A stretch of DNA of 56,316 nucleotides from Limisphaerales bacterium (GTDB taxonomy: Bacteria; Verrucomicrobiota; Verrucomicrobiia; Limisphaerales; UBA11358), in NCBI GenBank assembly GCA_003134375.1, contig PLAY01000020.1:1-56316 (forward strand). The letters are read 5' to 3'. Every line of letters begins with the position of its first letter. Positions within the stretch are counted from its first letter, which is position 1. Both the position numbers and the translations under genes were made by a program. Below are positions 1-8,704 of the stretch, piece after piece. The notes under the pieces are model-generated. The model did not search any database. It worked only from the letters and a program-made list of their open reading frames with translations, and had not been told where the DNA came from.

Positions 1-89
1 GTATTATTTAATATGCTCTAATTTTGTTTGTCCATCCCGCATTAGCCGCAATTGCATCAAATGCCTCGAAAAATCTTTCTCCGGGCGTG

Positions 90-770
90 TTATTTCAATG
101 GTTCCAAAAACACTTTCCGAATTTCAATTTCGCCGCCTTCGCTTTGGATGCCGACAAAGCCCGAGGAAATGGTGCATTCGGTCGTTTCGTTCATGAATTT
201 GCCGTTGATGCAGGCTTTCACGCTGTTGCCGGCGCAAACGGTCACGTTGGTGTCCCATTCGCCGACGGGTTTTTCATTTGATTTGTCGTGCATGGGAACG
301 GGCGTGTTTTTGTCCATGCCCTTGTGTTCCTTGCTTTCCGCGCCCTCCATCAAAAATAAATCGCCTTGCCGGCCGGATTTGCCCTGGTTCTGGATGCACA
401 TCGGCCAGACCTGGTCCGGCAATTGCATGTGGACGAAGATGCCGGTGTTGTCGGCCTTCGGCGCGACAGTCACGAAACGCCACTCCACCGTGAGCTGGTA
501 ATCGCGATAAGCCTGTTGGGTGCGCAAGTAGCCGTTCGGTTTGCCGGTGCAATGAATCACACCATTGGTAACGGTCCAGGTCAGCGCGGGGTTGGCGTTT
601 GACCTCAGGCAAAATGTCCAGCCGGTGAAGTCTTTGCCGTTAAACAACTCGACATGACCGGCCGGAACAATGGGCCTGCCCGTTTCTTCCGTCGCACCAA
701 TTCCAGAGGACAAAAATGCGAGTACGATTGCAGCAACGGCCACGATTTCAAATCCCAGGTTCTTTTTCAT
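90..770 (-). CDS. exported DUF1080 (3-keto-disaccharide hydrolase-like) protein
   Basis: The ORF is open to 947, but the start is placed at the ATG at 770. That start gives a clean signal peptide (MKKNLGFEIVAVAAIVLAFL, then small residues), whereas the longer N-terminus is basic, unfolded-looking and overlaps the upstream gene. The mature part has the DUF1080 hallmarks: an ELFNGKDFTGW opening, an EWRF strand, DNTGIFVH and a final GFVGIQSEGG. DUF1080 is a concanavalin-like beta-sandwich abundant in Verrucomicrobiota and Planctomycetes. Some members hydrolyse 3-keto-glycosides in the periplasm; whether this one does cannot be told. About 226 aa, a normal single-domain length. It lies last in the minus-strand series, 107 bp after the small lipoprotein gene. 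Confidence 0.85.
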   Translation of the reverse strand: MKKNLGFEIVAVAAIVLAFLSSGIGATEETGRPIVPAGHVELFNGKDFTGWTFCLRSNANPALTWTVTNGVIHCTGKPNGYLRTQQAYRDYQLTVEWRFVTVAPKADNTGIFVHMQLPDQVWPMCIQNQGKSGRQGDLFLMEGAESKEHKGMDKNTPVPMHDKSNEKPVGEWDTNVTVCAGNSVKACINGKFMNETTECTISSGFVGIQSEGGEIEIRKVFLEPLK

Positions 771-877
771 GGGCAAAGAATTGGGACGCTGCGGTTTTCG
801 AGTCAAGTGCGATAGCAGGCTGCGGAGGTCAATACCATGGCCGCGCCGTGCCGGTCGCCGGGGGAATCCAAAACCTT

Positions 878-1216
878 TTACGGCTTCAGGTTGGCATAAG
901 TCCTGGCTTCGGCTTCGGTGATCCGGCCATCTTTGTTGGCGTCGCAAATGGCCACCGCCTCGTTGAATTCCGCATTTGGCCCGGGGACCACTTTGCGTTC
1001 GGACTTATAAATGATGGGAATATGGACGGTGGTCGTGCTTTCGGTTGTTTTTTGATTGGCGGAGTTTTTGCTCAACGTCTCATAAAACAGCCGGGCCGCC
1101 GCATCGTTTTCGAACTCAATCCTGGTTCGCTCCACGTTCTGGTACACAATGGATTTAGTGGTGCAGCCGCAAAGGAGGATGCCCGAAACGGCAAGGATGA
1201 TGATTTTTTCGTTCAT
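878..1216 (-). CDS. small lipoprotein with one EF-hand-like motif
   Basis: 112 aa. The N-terminus MNEKIIILAVSGILLCGC is a lipoprotein signal with Cys18 as the likely lipidated residue. Near the C-terminus, DANKDGRITEAEA matches a dockerin/EF-hand calcium loop (D-x-N-x-D-G-x-I-x-x-x-E), followed by ARTYANLKP. The middle shows no known domain. It is 201 bp downstream of the large kinase K1 in the same direction, so it may be a loosely linked partner, but the gap shows no clear signal. The function is unknown. A role in binding calcium at the membrane is inference from the motif only. Confidence 0.75.
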   Translation of the reverse strand: MNEKIIILAVSGILLCGCTTKSIVYQNVERTRIEFENDAAARLFYETLSKNSANQKTTESTTTVHIPIIYKSERKVVPGPNAEFNEAVAICDANKDGRITEAEARTYANLKP

Positions 1217-1417
1217 GGGTGGTTTGGTTGGGTGAAGGTTGTTGATGGTTTTGATGCGGAGTTGGATTTATTTTGCCAGTTCACGCAAAGCGGCATCGCG
1301 TTGGCGGATTTCATCCGTAAAAAATCGCGTCCTGACGGGCGGGAGTCAAGCGCGATGGTAAGAATGTGTAAATGCGGAGGCATCGCCGAACAGTTGCGGA
1401 CCGGGACCGCGTTCGGT

Positions 1418-4400
1418 TCACTGGACGTCCTTGCCGCGCCGGAAGCGGATGCCGCCGTTGACGGTGCTGGCTTTGACATGGGCGCCGCCGTTGCCCAGCT
1501 TGCCTTTCAGGTTGCTGCCCACCGGGAATTCCTTTTTCACCACCAACGAAGCGAATTCGCTGCTTATGCCGCCATTGAGGGTGCTGGCCGAGACTTGCGC
1601 ATCGGCGTTCGACGGCAAGATCGCTTCAATCCGGCCGTTTACGGCATCCAGCGACACGGATTGACCGCGGCCAAGCGAAGCCAGTTGGGCTTCAATCCGG
1701 CCGTTGACCGTGGAAAGTTTCAGGTTGCCGACCGCGCCGCTGATCTGTGTCTCGCCGTTGACCGTGGACGCCTCGATGTCGCCGGAGACATCCTCAATCA
1801 CGATGTGCCCATTGACGCTGGAGATGTTCTTCAGGCGCGCGTTTTGCGGGACCTGGATTGCGTAATCCACAATGCCATCGTTTCGTTTGCTGTTTTTGAA
1901 CCAGAGCCAGCTCCACGGGAAGCCGGTCACGCTCGACGGCTGCTCCGTGTGGATGAGGATCTCGTCCGGTCTCGAATTAATAATGATCTTGGCGGCTTCA
2001 ACGCTTTCCCTGGTCTTGCCGTGTTTGAGGGCTTTGATGGCCACTTCGTGGCGGTCCCAGCCGGCGATTTCGATCCGGCCGTTGACATTGTCGAGGCTGA
2101 GCCGGCCATTGGCGGCGAGCGGGAGCGTCCGGTTGAAGTCCTGCTGAAACTCATCCTTCGTCAAAAGGTTGCCGATGATTTTTGTTTTTTGGACATGAGG
2201 TTCACTCAGCGTTCCGGCAGTCATCGGTTGCGACGACATTGTCGCGCTGGCCGGTGTTGGCGGCACTGGCGGCGCTGGTGCCACCGGCGACGTTGGCGGT
2301 GTTGGTGCCACGACATAATGCACTTTCGAGGCCGTGAGATTCAATGAGCCATTAGGATTGGTTTGGAGTTGCACCTTGTCAGTTGTGAGTCTGCCGTTGG
2401 TGGTTTCGATCACAACCTGACCGTTCTGCGACGAAATGTTCAAAGTTTTGCTGGAATCTCCGTGGGTGGCCGGGACGATGAGGGCGTTGCTGTCGGTTTG
2501 AATTGGTACGGCCGGGGGCGCCGGCAGGATTTCAATGCCGTTGATTTCGGGATTTTCCTGCTGGTGGATGAAGTAAATGTTCAGTTTGCCATCGGTCACT
2601 TCCACAGTGACGGTTTCGACGCAGGCGCGCTGGGCGCCGCCAGCCCTGGCCCAGACATCGAAATCCTTGAATTCATGGCCTTCCACAATGAACGTGAATA
2701 CCCGCCCGCCCGGCCCCTTGATGGCGTCGTAGGTTTCGGCGAAATGCAGTTTGACAACATATTTGCCATTCGGAACGGGGTATGCAAACGAGGTCATGCC
2801 GTATCTTTCACTTTGGTACAGCGTCGGGTCCTCGGTGTTGGCGATCGCCAGGTGGTCGGAACGTTCCGTGGTTTCACCGTCAGGAAAACCCTGGTCCGCC
2901 AACCACAAGTTGCCTTCCGAATCCGTCAACGGCCGGGACGAGCCGGCTTTGATGCGAACCGGCGGAGGCGCGGACGCGGCATTCTCCGGCGCTACCGGTG
3001 ACACAGGTATCGCCATTTCACCAGTCGTTGAATCGCTGGCGTCGTCCATGCGTGCAGTTATGCCGGGTTTCCCGCCGATTGGCGATATTCCTCCAACCAC
3101 CTCACGCACAAGCACGACGGTACAAAAGAGGCCGATGACAATCACGCCCGCCACGGCGGCCAGGAGCCACGGCCACAGGCCGGTCCGGGACGGGGGCGAA
3201 ACGGTTGCCCGCGCAAACGTTTCCCGGACGTCCTGGCGCGCCAAAATGATGAGTGCCCAGATGCCGATGGGCAGACTGACGAGGCTGCAGGCCACGATGG
3301 AAATGATCCCGGCGGCCACGGCCCAGGCGTAGCTCCGGAGCCGCAACATCTGATAGCCGCCGAACAGGATCAGCAAACCCGGAACCAGTTTAAAAAGTAC
3401 GATCCCGAAAATTACCAGCGAACCCCTGCCACTGAAGAAATGCTCGCCCATGATTTTGTCCAGCCATTGACTGCCACCCGGCAGCAGAAAAAGTGCATTA
3501 TTAAAGGCTGATAACAATTTCCACAAACCGGCGATCATGAGACCCACAGCGGGCGCAACAATCTTGCCGGTGCCGTTGACGGGCGTTTTTTCATGGGCCA
3601 TCGGCGCCGGTTGGGGGCCGGCGGCTGAAGGAGCGGCTCCACCCGGCGGCGGGGGTGACGGCGGATTGGCCAGCGGGCTGACAGCGGTATTCAATTCGCC
3701 GGCCTGCGGGTGAAGCCAGTTGGTGATTCTCCTTCCCTGGCCGTCGGTGAACGCCTTGCAGAGGATCAAAATCCAGTCAATCGTGGCCCAAATGAAGCAG
3801 CCAAGCATCAGGAACCCGAGCAAAATTCCCGTAGTCGGTTGCGGGGCGTTAGTGGCGCAGGCAATGATCAGGAGGATGCATCCGCCAAAGGCACCCAACT
3901 GGAGGAATGCGGATCCGATTTTTCCCACATAGAACCGGTGCGCACCGAACAAGCCGAAGGGAAAGGCCAGCAGCAGCGCCGGGAGCAGGGCCTTGTCACT
4001 GGTCGTTTTGCCAGCCGCTTGAGAAAAAGCCCCAGTCCGGGCTGCAAATCCTGCTGCCCCCGGGGGCACTGTTCCCGAAATTGTTTCCACGTCCGTCTTG
4101 AGCTGGTTCGCCTGCTGGTAACGCCGCGCCGGTTCCTTCTCCAGCGTGTGTAGCACCACTTCGTCGAGCCGCACGTCAATTTGAACCTTCTTGGACGGAG
4201 GCGCGAATTTGCCCAGCGGCAGCTCGCCGGTGAGCATTTCGTAAAACACCACGCCGAGCGAATAGATGTCCGCGCGATGATCCACCGTCAGCGGCTTTTC
4301 CAACTGTTCGGGCGCCATGTAATGCGGCGTGCCCACCACGTCCTTCGCGCCCGTGAGCGCCTGCCGTCCGTCCCCGACGCCCATCATCTTGGCGATGCCG

Positions 4401-5020
4401 AAGTCCGCGATTTTCACCCGGCCCGATTTTTCCAGCAGAATGTTCTCCGGCTTGATGTCGCGGTGGACGACGCCCTGTTCGTGGGCGTATTGGAGCGCCT
4501 CGCAAATCATCGGCACAATAGTCAGCGCCTGGTCCGGCGGCATCTTCCCGGCCAGCAGCAACTGGCGCAGATTCAGGCCGTCCACAAATTCCATCACCAG
4601 ATAACAATGCCCGCCCGCCTCGCCGAAGTCGTGGACGGTAACGATGTTCGGATGATTCAACCGCGCCAGGGCCTGGGCTTCGCGCGTGAACCGTTCGACG
4701 AATTGCCCGTCCTGGTCCTTTTCCTGGGCCAGGATTTTGAGCGCGACGATGCGGTTCAAACGCGGCTGCCGGGCCTTGTACACCACGCCCATGCCGCCGC
4801 GGCCGAGACATTCGAGGATTTCCAGTTGGGGAAACAACGCCGCGATTTCGGCGGGCGTGAGCGGCGGTTGGATGATTTTGGTTCCCTGCGGACCGGCCCC
4901 GCCCGGTCCCTCTGTTTGTGAGGCGAGGCCGGCCTTGAGCATGCATTCGGGGCAAATGTCTCCCAACGCCGTGGGCGGCACCGGTTTCCCGCAATGCGGA
5001 CATTTTTTTTCGTCAGTCAT
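1418..5020 (-). CDS. K1: Ser/Thr protein kinase with TM2, malectin and adhesin-like (DUF4097) domains
   Basis: About 1200 aa. The start is the ATG at 5020 (MTDEKKCPHCG), with GAAGGA 9 bp upstream and a conserved promoter-like motif just before it; the upstream ATG at 5062 is rejected. Order: zinc ribbon CPHC...CPEC (~7-26); PknB-type kinase (~67-310) with GRGGMGVV loop, Lys95, HRDIKPEN (Asp189), DFG (Asp207) and GTPHYMAPEQ, so catalytically complete; TM2-like pair of membrane segments (~340-440); several more TM helices; a malectin-like domain (RIKAG...HFAETYD...GHEFKDFDVW...NGIEILP); and a C-terminal ~250 aa stretch with seven VNG/LNG-type repeats typical of DUF4097 putative adhesins. It probably senses an extracellular glycan or polymer and phosphorylates a cytoplasmic target, likely the sigma factor encoded upstream. 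The sensor role is inference. Confidence 0.9.
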   Translation of the reverse strand: MTDEKKCPHCGKPVPPTALGDICPECMLKAGLASQTEGPGGAGPQGTKIIQPPLTPAEIAALFPQLEILECLGRGGMGVVYKARQPRLNRIVALKILAQEKDQDGQFVERFTREAQALARLNHPNIVTVHDFGEAGGHCYLVMEFVDGLNLRQLLLAGKMPPDQALTIVPMICEALQYAHEQGVVHRDIKPENILLEKSGRVKIADFGIAKMMGVGDGRQALTGAKDVVGTPHYMAPEQLEKPLTVDHRADIYSLGVVFYEMLTGELPLGKFAPPSKKVQIDVRLDEVVLHTLEKEPARRYQQANQLKTDVETISGTVPPGAAGFAARTGAFSQAAGKTTSDKALLPALLLAFPFGLFGAHRFYVGKIGSAFLQLGAFGGCILLIIACATNAPQPTTGILLGFLMLGCFIWATIDWILILCKAFTDGQGRRITNWLHPQAGELNTAVSPLANPPSPPPPGGAAPSAAGPQPAPMAHEKTPVNGTGKIVAPAVGLMIAGLWKLLSAFNNALFLLPGGSQWLDKIMGEHFFSGRGSLVIFGIVLFKLVPGLLILFGGYQMLRLRSYAWAVAAGIISIVACSLVSLPIGIWALIILARQDVRETFARATVSPPSRTGLWPWLLAAVAGVIVIGLFCTVVLVREVVGGISPIGGKPGITARMDDASDSTTGEMAIPVSPVAPENAASAPPPVRIKAGSSRPLTDSEGNLWLADQGFPDGETTERSDHLAIANTEDPTLYQSERYGMTSFAYPVPNGKYVVKLHFAETYDAIKGPGGRVFTFIVEGHEFKDFDVWARAGGAQRACVETVTVEVTDGKLNIYFIHQQENPEINGIEILPAPPAVPIQTDSNALIVPATHGDSSKTLNISSQNGQVVIETTNGRLTTDKVQLQTNPNGSLNLTASKVHYVVAPTPPTSPVAPAPPVPPTPASATMSSQPMTAGTLSEPHVQKTKIIGNLLTKDEFQQDFNRTLPLAANGRLSLDNVNGRIEIAGWDRHEVAIKALKHGKTRESVEAAKIIINSRPDEILIHTEQPSSVTGFPWSWLWFKNSKRNDGIVDYAIQVPQNARLKNISSVNGHIVIEDVSGDIEASTVNGETQISGAVGNLKLSTVNGRIEAQLASLGRGQSVSLDAVNGRIEAILPSNADAQVSASTLNGGISSEFASLVVKKEFPVGSNLKGKLGNGGAHVKASTVNGGIRFRRGKDVQ

Positions 5021-5038
5021 ATCATCGTTTCCTTCACC

Positions 5039-5070
5039 CCATACAAAGGAAGAATCGGCCAAAGGTTACA
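5039..5070 (-). promoter_or_regulatory. predicted ECF-type promoter of kinase K1
   Basis: Read on the minus strand: TGTAACC (5070-5064), 19 bp, then GTAT (5044-5041). The same arrangement stands before all four kinases. A start of transcription around 5033 would leave a ~13 nt leader containing the GAAGGA ribosome site. The -35-like AAC core and the spacing fit ECF promoters in general. That the cognate sigma reads it is inference. Confidence 0.6.
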
Positions 5071-5080
5071 TAAATCATGA

Positions 5081-5130
5081 AACGTGAGGCGTGATTCGTG
5101 AACCCGGATTCACGCCTCACGCCTCACGTT
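5081..5130. repeat. inverted repeat between sigma S1 and kinase K1
   Basis: Perfect 12-bp arms CGTGAGGCGTGA (5083-5094) and TCACGCCTCACG (5110-5121), extended by imperfect copies of the same CGTGA unit. It lies in the 117 bp sigma-kinase gap, just upstream of the predicted K1 promoter. It could attenuate read-through from S1 into K1 or simply be a dispersed repeat; a related GTGAC-type repeat occurs at 19801-19890. Confidence 0.6.
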
Positions 5131-5137
5131 TTACGTT

Positions 5138-5911
5138 TCACCCTCCCGCCAGCGTCCGGAAGAGATACCGCAGTTCGTCCTCCACTTCGTCCGGGCCCGA
5201 GACGGTGTCGGCAATGGTTTCGCGCAGCAATGTGCGGTAACGCTGGCGCAACCGATGCACGGCCACTTTCACTGCGCCTTCGGTCAGGGCCAGTTGCCGT
5301 GCCAGTTCGGCGTAGGGCGCGGCATCGCTCGCCCCGGCCAGTGCGGTGCGCAGGGCGTCGAACAGCGTGCCTTTGCCCTGCGCGCGATATTCCTCTCCCA
5401 ATTGCTGGTACACCTGTTCGAGCAGCGTGATGGCCCAGCGATGTTCAAACGCCTTTTCCGGCGTGAAATTTTCCGCCGGGATTTCGCCCAGCCGCGTCTC
5501 GGCGCTTTGAAAATCGAGCGAAATCACCTTTCCGCCGCCGCGTTTTTGCGCCCGTGCCTTGTCCCATTCGTCGGAGAGGAAATGATTCATGCTGGCGAGG
5601 AAAAAGGAACGAAACCGGCCCTTCTCCGGCGCGACGGCGGCCACGGCGTTGCGCTCCAGCAAACGGGCGAAAAACGCCTGCGTGAGGTCCTGGGCGTCTT
5701 CGGACGAATAGCCGCGCCGTCGCACGTAAGCGTAGAGCGGAGGCCAGTAGGTCTGGCATAGATTTTCCAGCGCCGCGCGGGCGCGGGTGGTATCGCTGCG
5801 CCCCGCCGTCAGCACCACCGACCAGTGCGTGGTGACAAAAACCTGGCGGGGTGACGGTTCATTGCCCGGTGACGTGGTTCCCGTTCCAGTGGCTGATGAG
5901 GACGTGCTCAC
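5138..5911 (-). CDS. S1: ECF RNA polymerase sigma factor paired with kinase K1
   Basis: 257 aa from a GTG (GTGAGC). All four sigma paralogues begin with GTG at the same relative place and end up 257-258 aa, which supports this start. No Shine-Dalgarno is visible, in line with a leaderless transcript. It shares with its paralogues the N-terminal FVTTHWSVVL, sigma region 2 (LYAYVRRRGYSSEDAQDLTQAFFARLLER, GRFRSFFLASMNHFLSDEWDKARAQKRGGG) and region 4 helix-turn-helix (LTEGAVKVAVHRLRQRYR). ECF sigma factors next to Ser/Thr kinases are a known type in Planctomycetes, Verrucomicrobia and some Proteobacteria, where phosphorylation replaces an anti-sigma factor. No anti-sigma gene is present here, in agreement with that model. 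Confidence 0.92.
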   Translation of the reverse strand: MSTSSSATGTGTTSPGNEPSPRQVFVTTHWSVVLTAGRSDTTRARAALENLCQTYWPPLYAYVRRRGYSSEDAQDLTQAFFARLLERNAVAAVAPEKGRFRSFFLASMNHFLSDEWDKARAQKRGGGKVISLDFQSAETRLGEIPAENFTPEKAFEHRWAITLLEQVYQQLGEEYRAQGKGTLFDALRTALAGASDAAPYAELARQLALTEGAVKVAVHRLRQRYRTLLRETIADTVSGPDEVEDELRYLFRTLAGG

Positions 5912-5920
5912 GCCGGCAGA

Positions 5921-5946
5921 CTAGCCGCCGGCGCGAAAAGCGCAAG
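5921..5946 (-). promoter_or_regulatory. predicted promoter of sigma gene S1 (leaderless type)
   Basis: Minus strand: CTTGCG (5946-5941), 14 bp, GGCTAG (5926-5921), 9 bp, GTG start. The same layout occurs at S2, S3 and S4. With the -10-like element 9 bp from the start codon, transcription should begin at or very near the GTG. Confidence 0.5.
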
Positions 5947-5985
5947 ACGATGGACGCCTTGCGCCGTTTCCGGGTGCGGGCGGAG

Positions 5986-6399
5986 CTAGCTGGACTTGGT
6001 CTGGAACACCAGCAAATAGGGCACGGCAGAATGGCCTTGCGCGTCCTTGAAGCCGTGAAAATTCTGGCTGTTGATCCACCAGCCGTAGGTTTTGCCGGGT
6101 TCCAGTTTGACTTTCATCACACAGGTCTTGTGGTCGGCTTCGTAATGCGGTTTCCCGATGCTTTCCGGCGTGGAATCTTTCCAGGCTGATGACCAGCTCC
6201 AGGATTGGTCTGTCATCTCCTTGCTGAAGGTAACCTTGATTTCGACTATGCCGGGCGAAACGTCCTTGGTGCCGGCTTCCGGCACGGTTTTCACGACGAC
6301 GGGTGCCATGGAATCAACGTCCTGCGCCTGACCGATCGACGGCGCGAATTGACAGATCGCGCCGATGATGAGGGTGGTGAGCAATGCTTTTGTTTTCAT
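5986..6399 (-). CDS. secreted SbsA/Big_5-type Ig domain protein, free copy of the K2 sensor domain
   Basis: 137 aa with signal peptide MKTKALLTTLIIGAICQFAP...GQAQ. The rest is a single Ig-like domain of the SbsA/Big_5 kind: VVKTVPEAGTKDVSP, VTFSKEM, SWSWSSAW, YLLVFQTK. It starts 10 bp after the K2 stop and is surely co-transcribed with K2. The domain matches the K2 C-terminus almost line by line, sharing STPESIG, PHY, CVMKV, LEPG and AVPYLL, and resembles the K3 version less. It may be a soluble competitor, co-ligand or periplasmic partner of the K2 sensor. This is inference from co-location and similarity; Big_5 domains themselves only indicate extracytoplasmic binding. Confidence 0.85.
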   Translation of the reverse strand: MKTKALLTTLIIGAICQFAPSIGQAQDVDSMAPVVVKTVPEAGTKDVSPGIVEIKVTFSKEMTDQSWSWSSAWKDSTPESIGKPHYEADHKTCVMKVKLEPGKTYGWWINSQNFHGFKDAQGHSAVPYLLVFQTKSS

Positions 6400-6409
6400 A
6401 GTTTGCTTT

Positions 6410-8659
6410 TCAATTTTGTTTGGTCTGGAAAATCAGCAGATACGGAACCGCCGGCCGGCCGGCAAGATCGGTGAAATTCTTGAATTTGTCGCTGTTCAGC
6501 CACCAGGCATAAGTTCGTCCCGGCTCCAGCCGGACTTTCATGACACAGGTGCGTTGGTCGGCCAGATAGTGCGGCGGGCCGATGCTTTCCGGCGTTGAAT
6601 TCTGCCACGCCGTGGACCAGCTCCACGAACCATCGGCCATTTCCTTGCTGAACCGCACGCGAATCTCTGTTTCGCCCGGTTGAACGTCACGCGTGCCGGC
6701 AATGGGCTGCGTTTCGACGACGACGGGCGGTTGATCGGCCAGAATGGACTCGTCTCCAGACGCAGCGCTGGCAGTCTGCGCCAATTTACTTTTGAGATCG
6801 TCCAGAGCGGCCTGCTGTGATTCCAGTTGAGCTTTCAGGCCGGCTAAAAGTCCTGCCATAAGGTCATCAATCTTTTTGTTCGTCGCGGCGATGTAGTCAT
6901 TAAGTTGTTGCACCTTCGGGTTGGAATTGTTGGTCGTGTCCAGAAGTTTTAGCTGTAGTTGAGCCATGTCCAAATCCCGCAGCAGTCTATCAAGCAATGA
7001 ATCTTTAGTTACTTCTGGCAGCACATCGCGAAGTTGAGCATTGTCCAGTTTGGATAGCACCTCCAACTGTGCTCGGCGTCGAATAATTTGCGCCTTGGCA
7101 GCAAATATCTGTTCATTCAATTTGGGTTGGTTGACCAATTGTTCCGGAGAGACGTGTGTGCCTTGATTGGGCTTAACAACATCAAGTTTGCCTTCTTCAA
7201 GGACCTCGGCTTTGGGAAACGAGGCTTGGCCGATGAAATCGGATTTGACCGAAAGAAGATGCGGCGACCAGAAACCAAATAGAATCCCAATTGTCATGAC
7301 AATCATCCATGGCACCGCGGATTTCACCGCTCGTCGGGCTTCGGGCGTCTTCGTCTTTATGGCCCGATAAACGACAAAAAGAAATCCCATGGAGCCGAAC
7401 ACCGCGAGGATTTCAAAGCTCAAACGGAAATAACTCCACGTCCTGGCGCCGATTGCTTCCGAGCTCATGCCGAGGAGAAGCACCAGGCAAACGACCACCA
7501 TTGCCGCGCCAATCGCCACGAACTGAACCAAGACATTGCTAAATGGAGCTGGAAACGACGCGTGAAGTCCCTGGCTATTTTCCGCCTTTTCAGTTTGAGC
7601 CTCCTCACGTCGGCTCCTACTGGATTCCGGTGTCGCTGCAATCGTTTCCACCTGCGTCTTGACTTCACTGACTTGCTGATAGCGGCGTTGCGGCTCCTTT
7701 TCCAACGAGCGCATCACGACTTCGTCCAAGCGCACATCCACCTGAACCCTTTGCGAAGGCGGCTGGAATTTCCCCAGCGGCAGCTCGCCGGTGAGCATTT
7801 CGTAAAACACCACGCCCAGCGAATAAATGTCAGCCCGGTGATCCACGGTCTGCGGCTTCTCAATCTGTTCCGGCGCCATGTAATACGGTGTGCCCACCAC
7901 GTCCTTCGCGCCGGTGAGCGAAACAGCCTTTGGCACCTGGCCGATGATTTTCGCGATGCCAAAGTCGGCGATTTTCACCTGTCCCTTTTTGTTGAGCAGG
8001 ATGTTCTCCGGTTTGATGTCGCGGTGGACGATGCCCTGGTCGTGGGCGTATTGCAGCGCCTCGCAAATCTTCGGCACAATCGTCAGCGCCTGTCCCGGCG
8101 CCATCTTGCCGTTCAGCAGCAACTGGCGCAGATTCAGGCCGTCCACAAATTCCATCAGCAGGTAATGTAGGACAGGCGTCGCGCCGGTCTCTAACTTCTC
8201 ATCCTGCTTTTCAGATGAAGACAGGCTGGAAGCCTGTCCTACGGTGCCAAAATCATAAACCGTCACGATGTTCGGATGATGCAACCGCGCCAGCGCGCGC
8301 GCTTCACGCTCGAAACGCTCGGCGAATTTCGGGTCGTCCTGCTTCTCGGGTGACAGGATCTTCAGCGCCACGAGCCGGTCCAGCCGGGGCTGGCGGGCCT
8401 TATAGACCGCGCCCATGCCGCCGCGTCCGAGACATTCGAGAACTTCCAGTTGCGGAAACAGTTTGGCAATTTCGGCGGGCGGCAATGGCGGTGCGGGCGG
8501 CGGCTTGTTGACGGGCGTGCCGGGCGGATCGGTTTCGCCGGGGACTTCCGTTTGCGTGGCCAAATTCAGCGCCACAAGGCAACGCGGGCAAAGGCCCTCC
8601 GGCGCGTCCGGTGGCAGCGGCACGCCGCAACGATTGCATTTTGGCGAAGTTTCGCTCAT
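6410..8659 (-). CDS. K2: membrane Ser/Thr protein kinase with coiled coil and Big_5 sensor domain
   Basis: 749 aa. Zinc ribbon CNRC...CPRC (~8-27). PknB-type kinase (~73-340) with GRGGMGAV loop, Lys100, HRDIKPEN (Asp214), DFG (Asp232) and GTPYYMAPEQ. A 76-bp palindromic element is inserted in frame between beta4 and beta5 (residues ~141-166, reading GQASSLSSSEKQ...). After the kinase come three hydrophobic segments (VLVQFVAIGAAMVVVCLVLL; FEILAVFGSMGFLFVVY; VPWMIVMTIGILFGFW), which place the rest outside, then a long charged coiled coil (~515-640) and a C-terminal SbsA/Big_5-like domain. Sigma S2 lies 45 bp upstream and a secreted free copy of the sensor domain 10 bp downstream. Complete and probably active; the stimulus is unknown. 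Confidence 0.92.
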   Translation of the reverse strand: MSETSPKCNRCGVPLPPDAPEGLCPRCLVALNLATQTEVPGETDPPGTPVNKPPPAPPLPPAEIAKLFPQLEVLECLGRGGMGAVYKARQPRLDRLVALKILSPEKQDDPKFAERFEREARALARLHHPNIVTVYDFGTVGQASSLSSSEKQDEKLETGATPVLHYLLMEFVDGLNLRQLLLNGKMAPGQALTIVPKICEALQYAHDQGIVHRDIKPENILLNKKGQVKIADFGIAKIIGQVPKAVSLTGAKDVVGTPYYMAPEQIEKPQTVDHRADIYSLGVVFYEMLTGELPLGKFQPPSQRVQVDVRLDEVVMRSLEKEPQRRYQQVSEVKTQVETIAATPESSRSRREEAQTEKAENSQGLHASFPAPFSNVLVQFVAIGAAMVVVCLVLLLGMSSEAIGARTWSYFRLSFEILAVFGSMGFLFVVYRAIKTKTPEARRAVKSAVPWMIVMTIGILFGFWSPHLLSVKSDFIGQASFPKAEVLEEGKLDVVKPNQGTHVSPEQLVNQPKLNEQIFAAKAQIIRRRAQLEVLSKLDNAQLRDVLPEVTKDSLLDRLLRDLDMAQLQLKLLDTTNNSNPKVQQLNDYIAATNKKIDDLMAGLLAGLKAQLESQQAALDDLKSKLAQTASAASGDESILADQPPVVVETQPIAGTRDVQPGETEIRVRFSKEMADGSWSWSTAWQNSTPESIGPPHYLADQRTCVMKVRLEPGRTYAWWLNSDKFKNFTDLAGRPAVPYLLIFQTKQN
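8167..8242. repeat. 76-bp palindromic element inserted in frame in kinase K2
   Basis: Begins GTAGGACAG and ends CTGTCCTAC, with each end able to form its own hairpin; one end is GACAGGCTGGAAGCCTGTC. An element of exactly the same length sits at the same codon position in K3 (11917-11992), with near-identical ends and a divergent centre. A related intergenic copy lies at 55911-55984. The insert falls in the beta4-beta5 loop just before the kinase hinge, where K1 has only about seven residues. Confidence 0.85.
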
Positions 8660-8663
8660 TACC

Positions 8664-8695
8664 TGTTACTTAAGAAAATCCGGCGGGTTGTTACA
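8664..8695 (-). promoter_or_regulatory. predicted ECF-type promoter of kinase K2
   Basis: Minus strand: TGTAACA (8695-8689), 19 bp, GTAACA (8669-8664), only 4 bp before the ATG at 8659. It matches the motif before the other kinases and predicts an almost leaderless K2-Big_5 operon transcript. Confidence 0.5.
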
Positions 8696-8704
8696 CGGAT
8701 TTGG

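Noticed and set aside
1213-1479. 88-aa minus-strand ORF between K1 and the lipoprotein
   Set aside because: It overlaps the K1 end in another frame, has low-complexity composition and shows no motif.
716-2347. 543-aa plus-strand ORF
   Set aside because: It is antisense to K1 and the two small genes; K1 has clear domains, and this frame has none. High GC codon bias produces long shadow frames.
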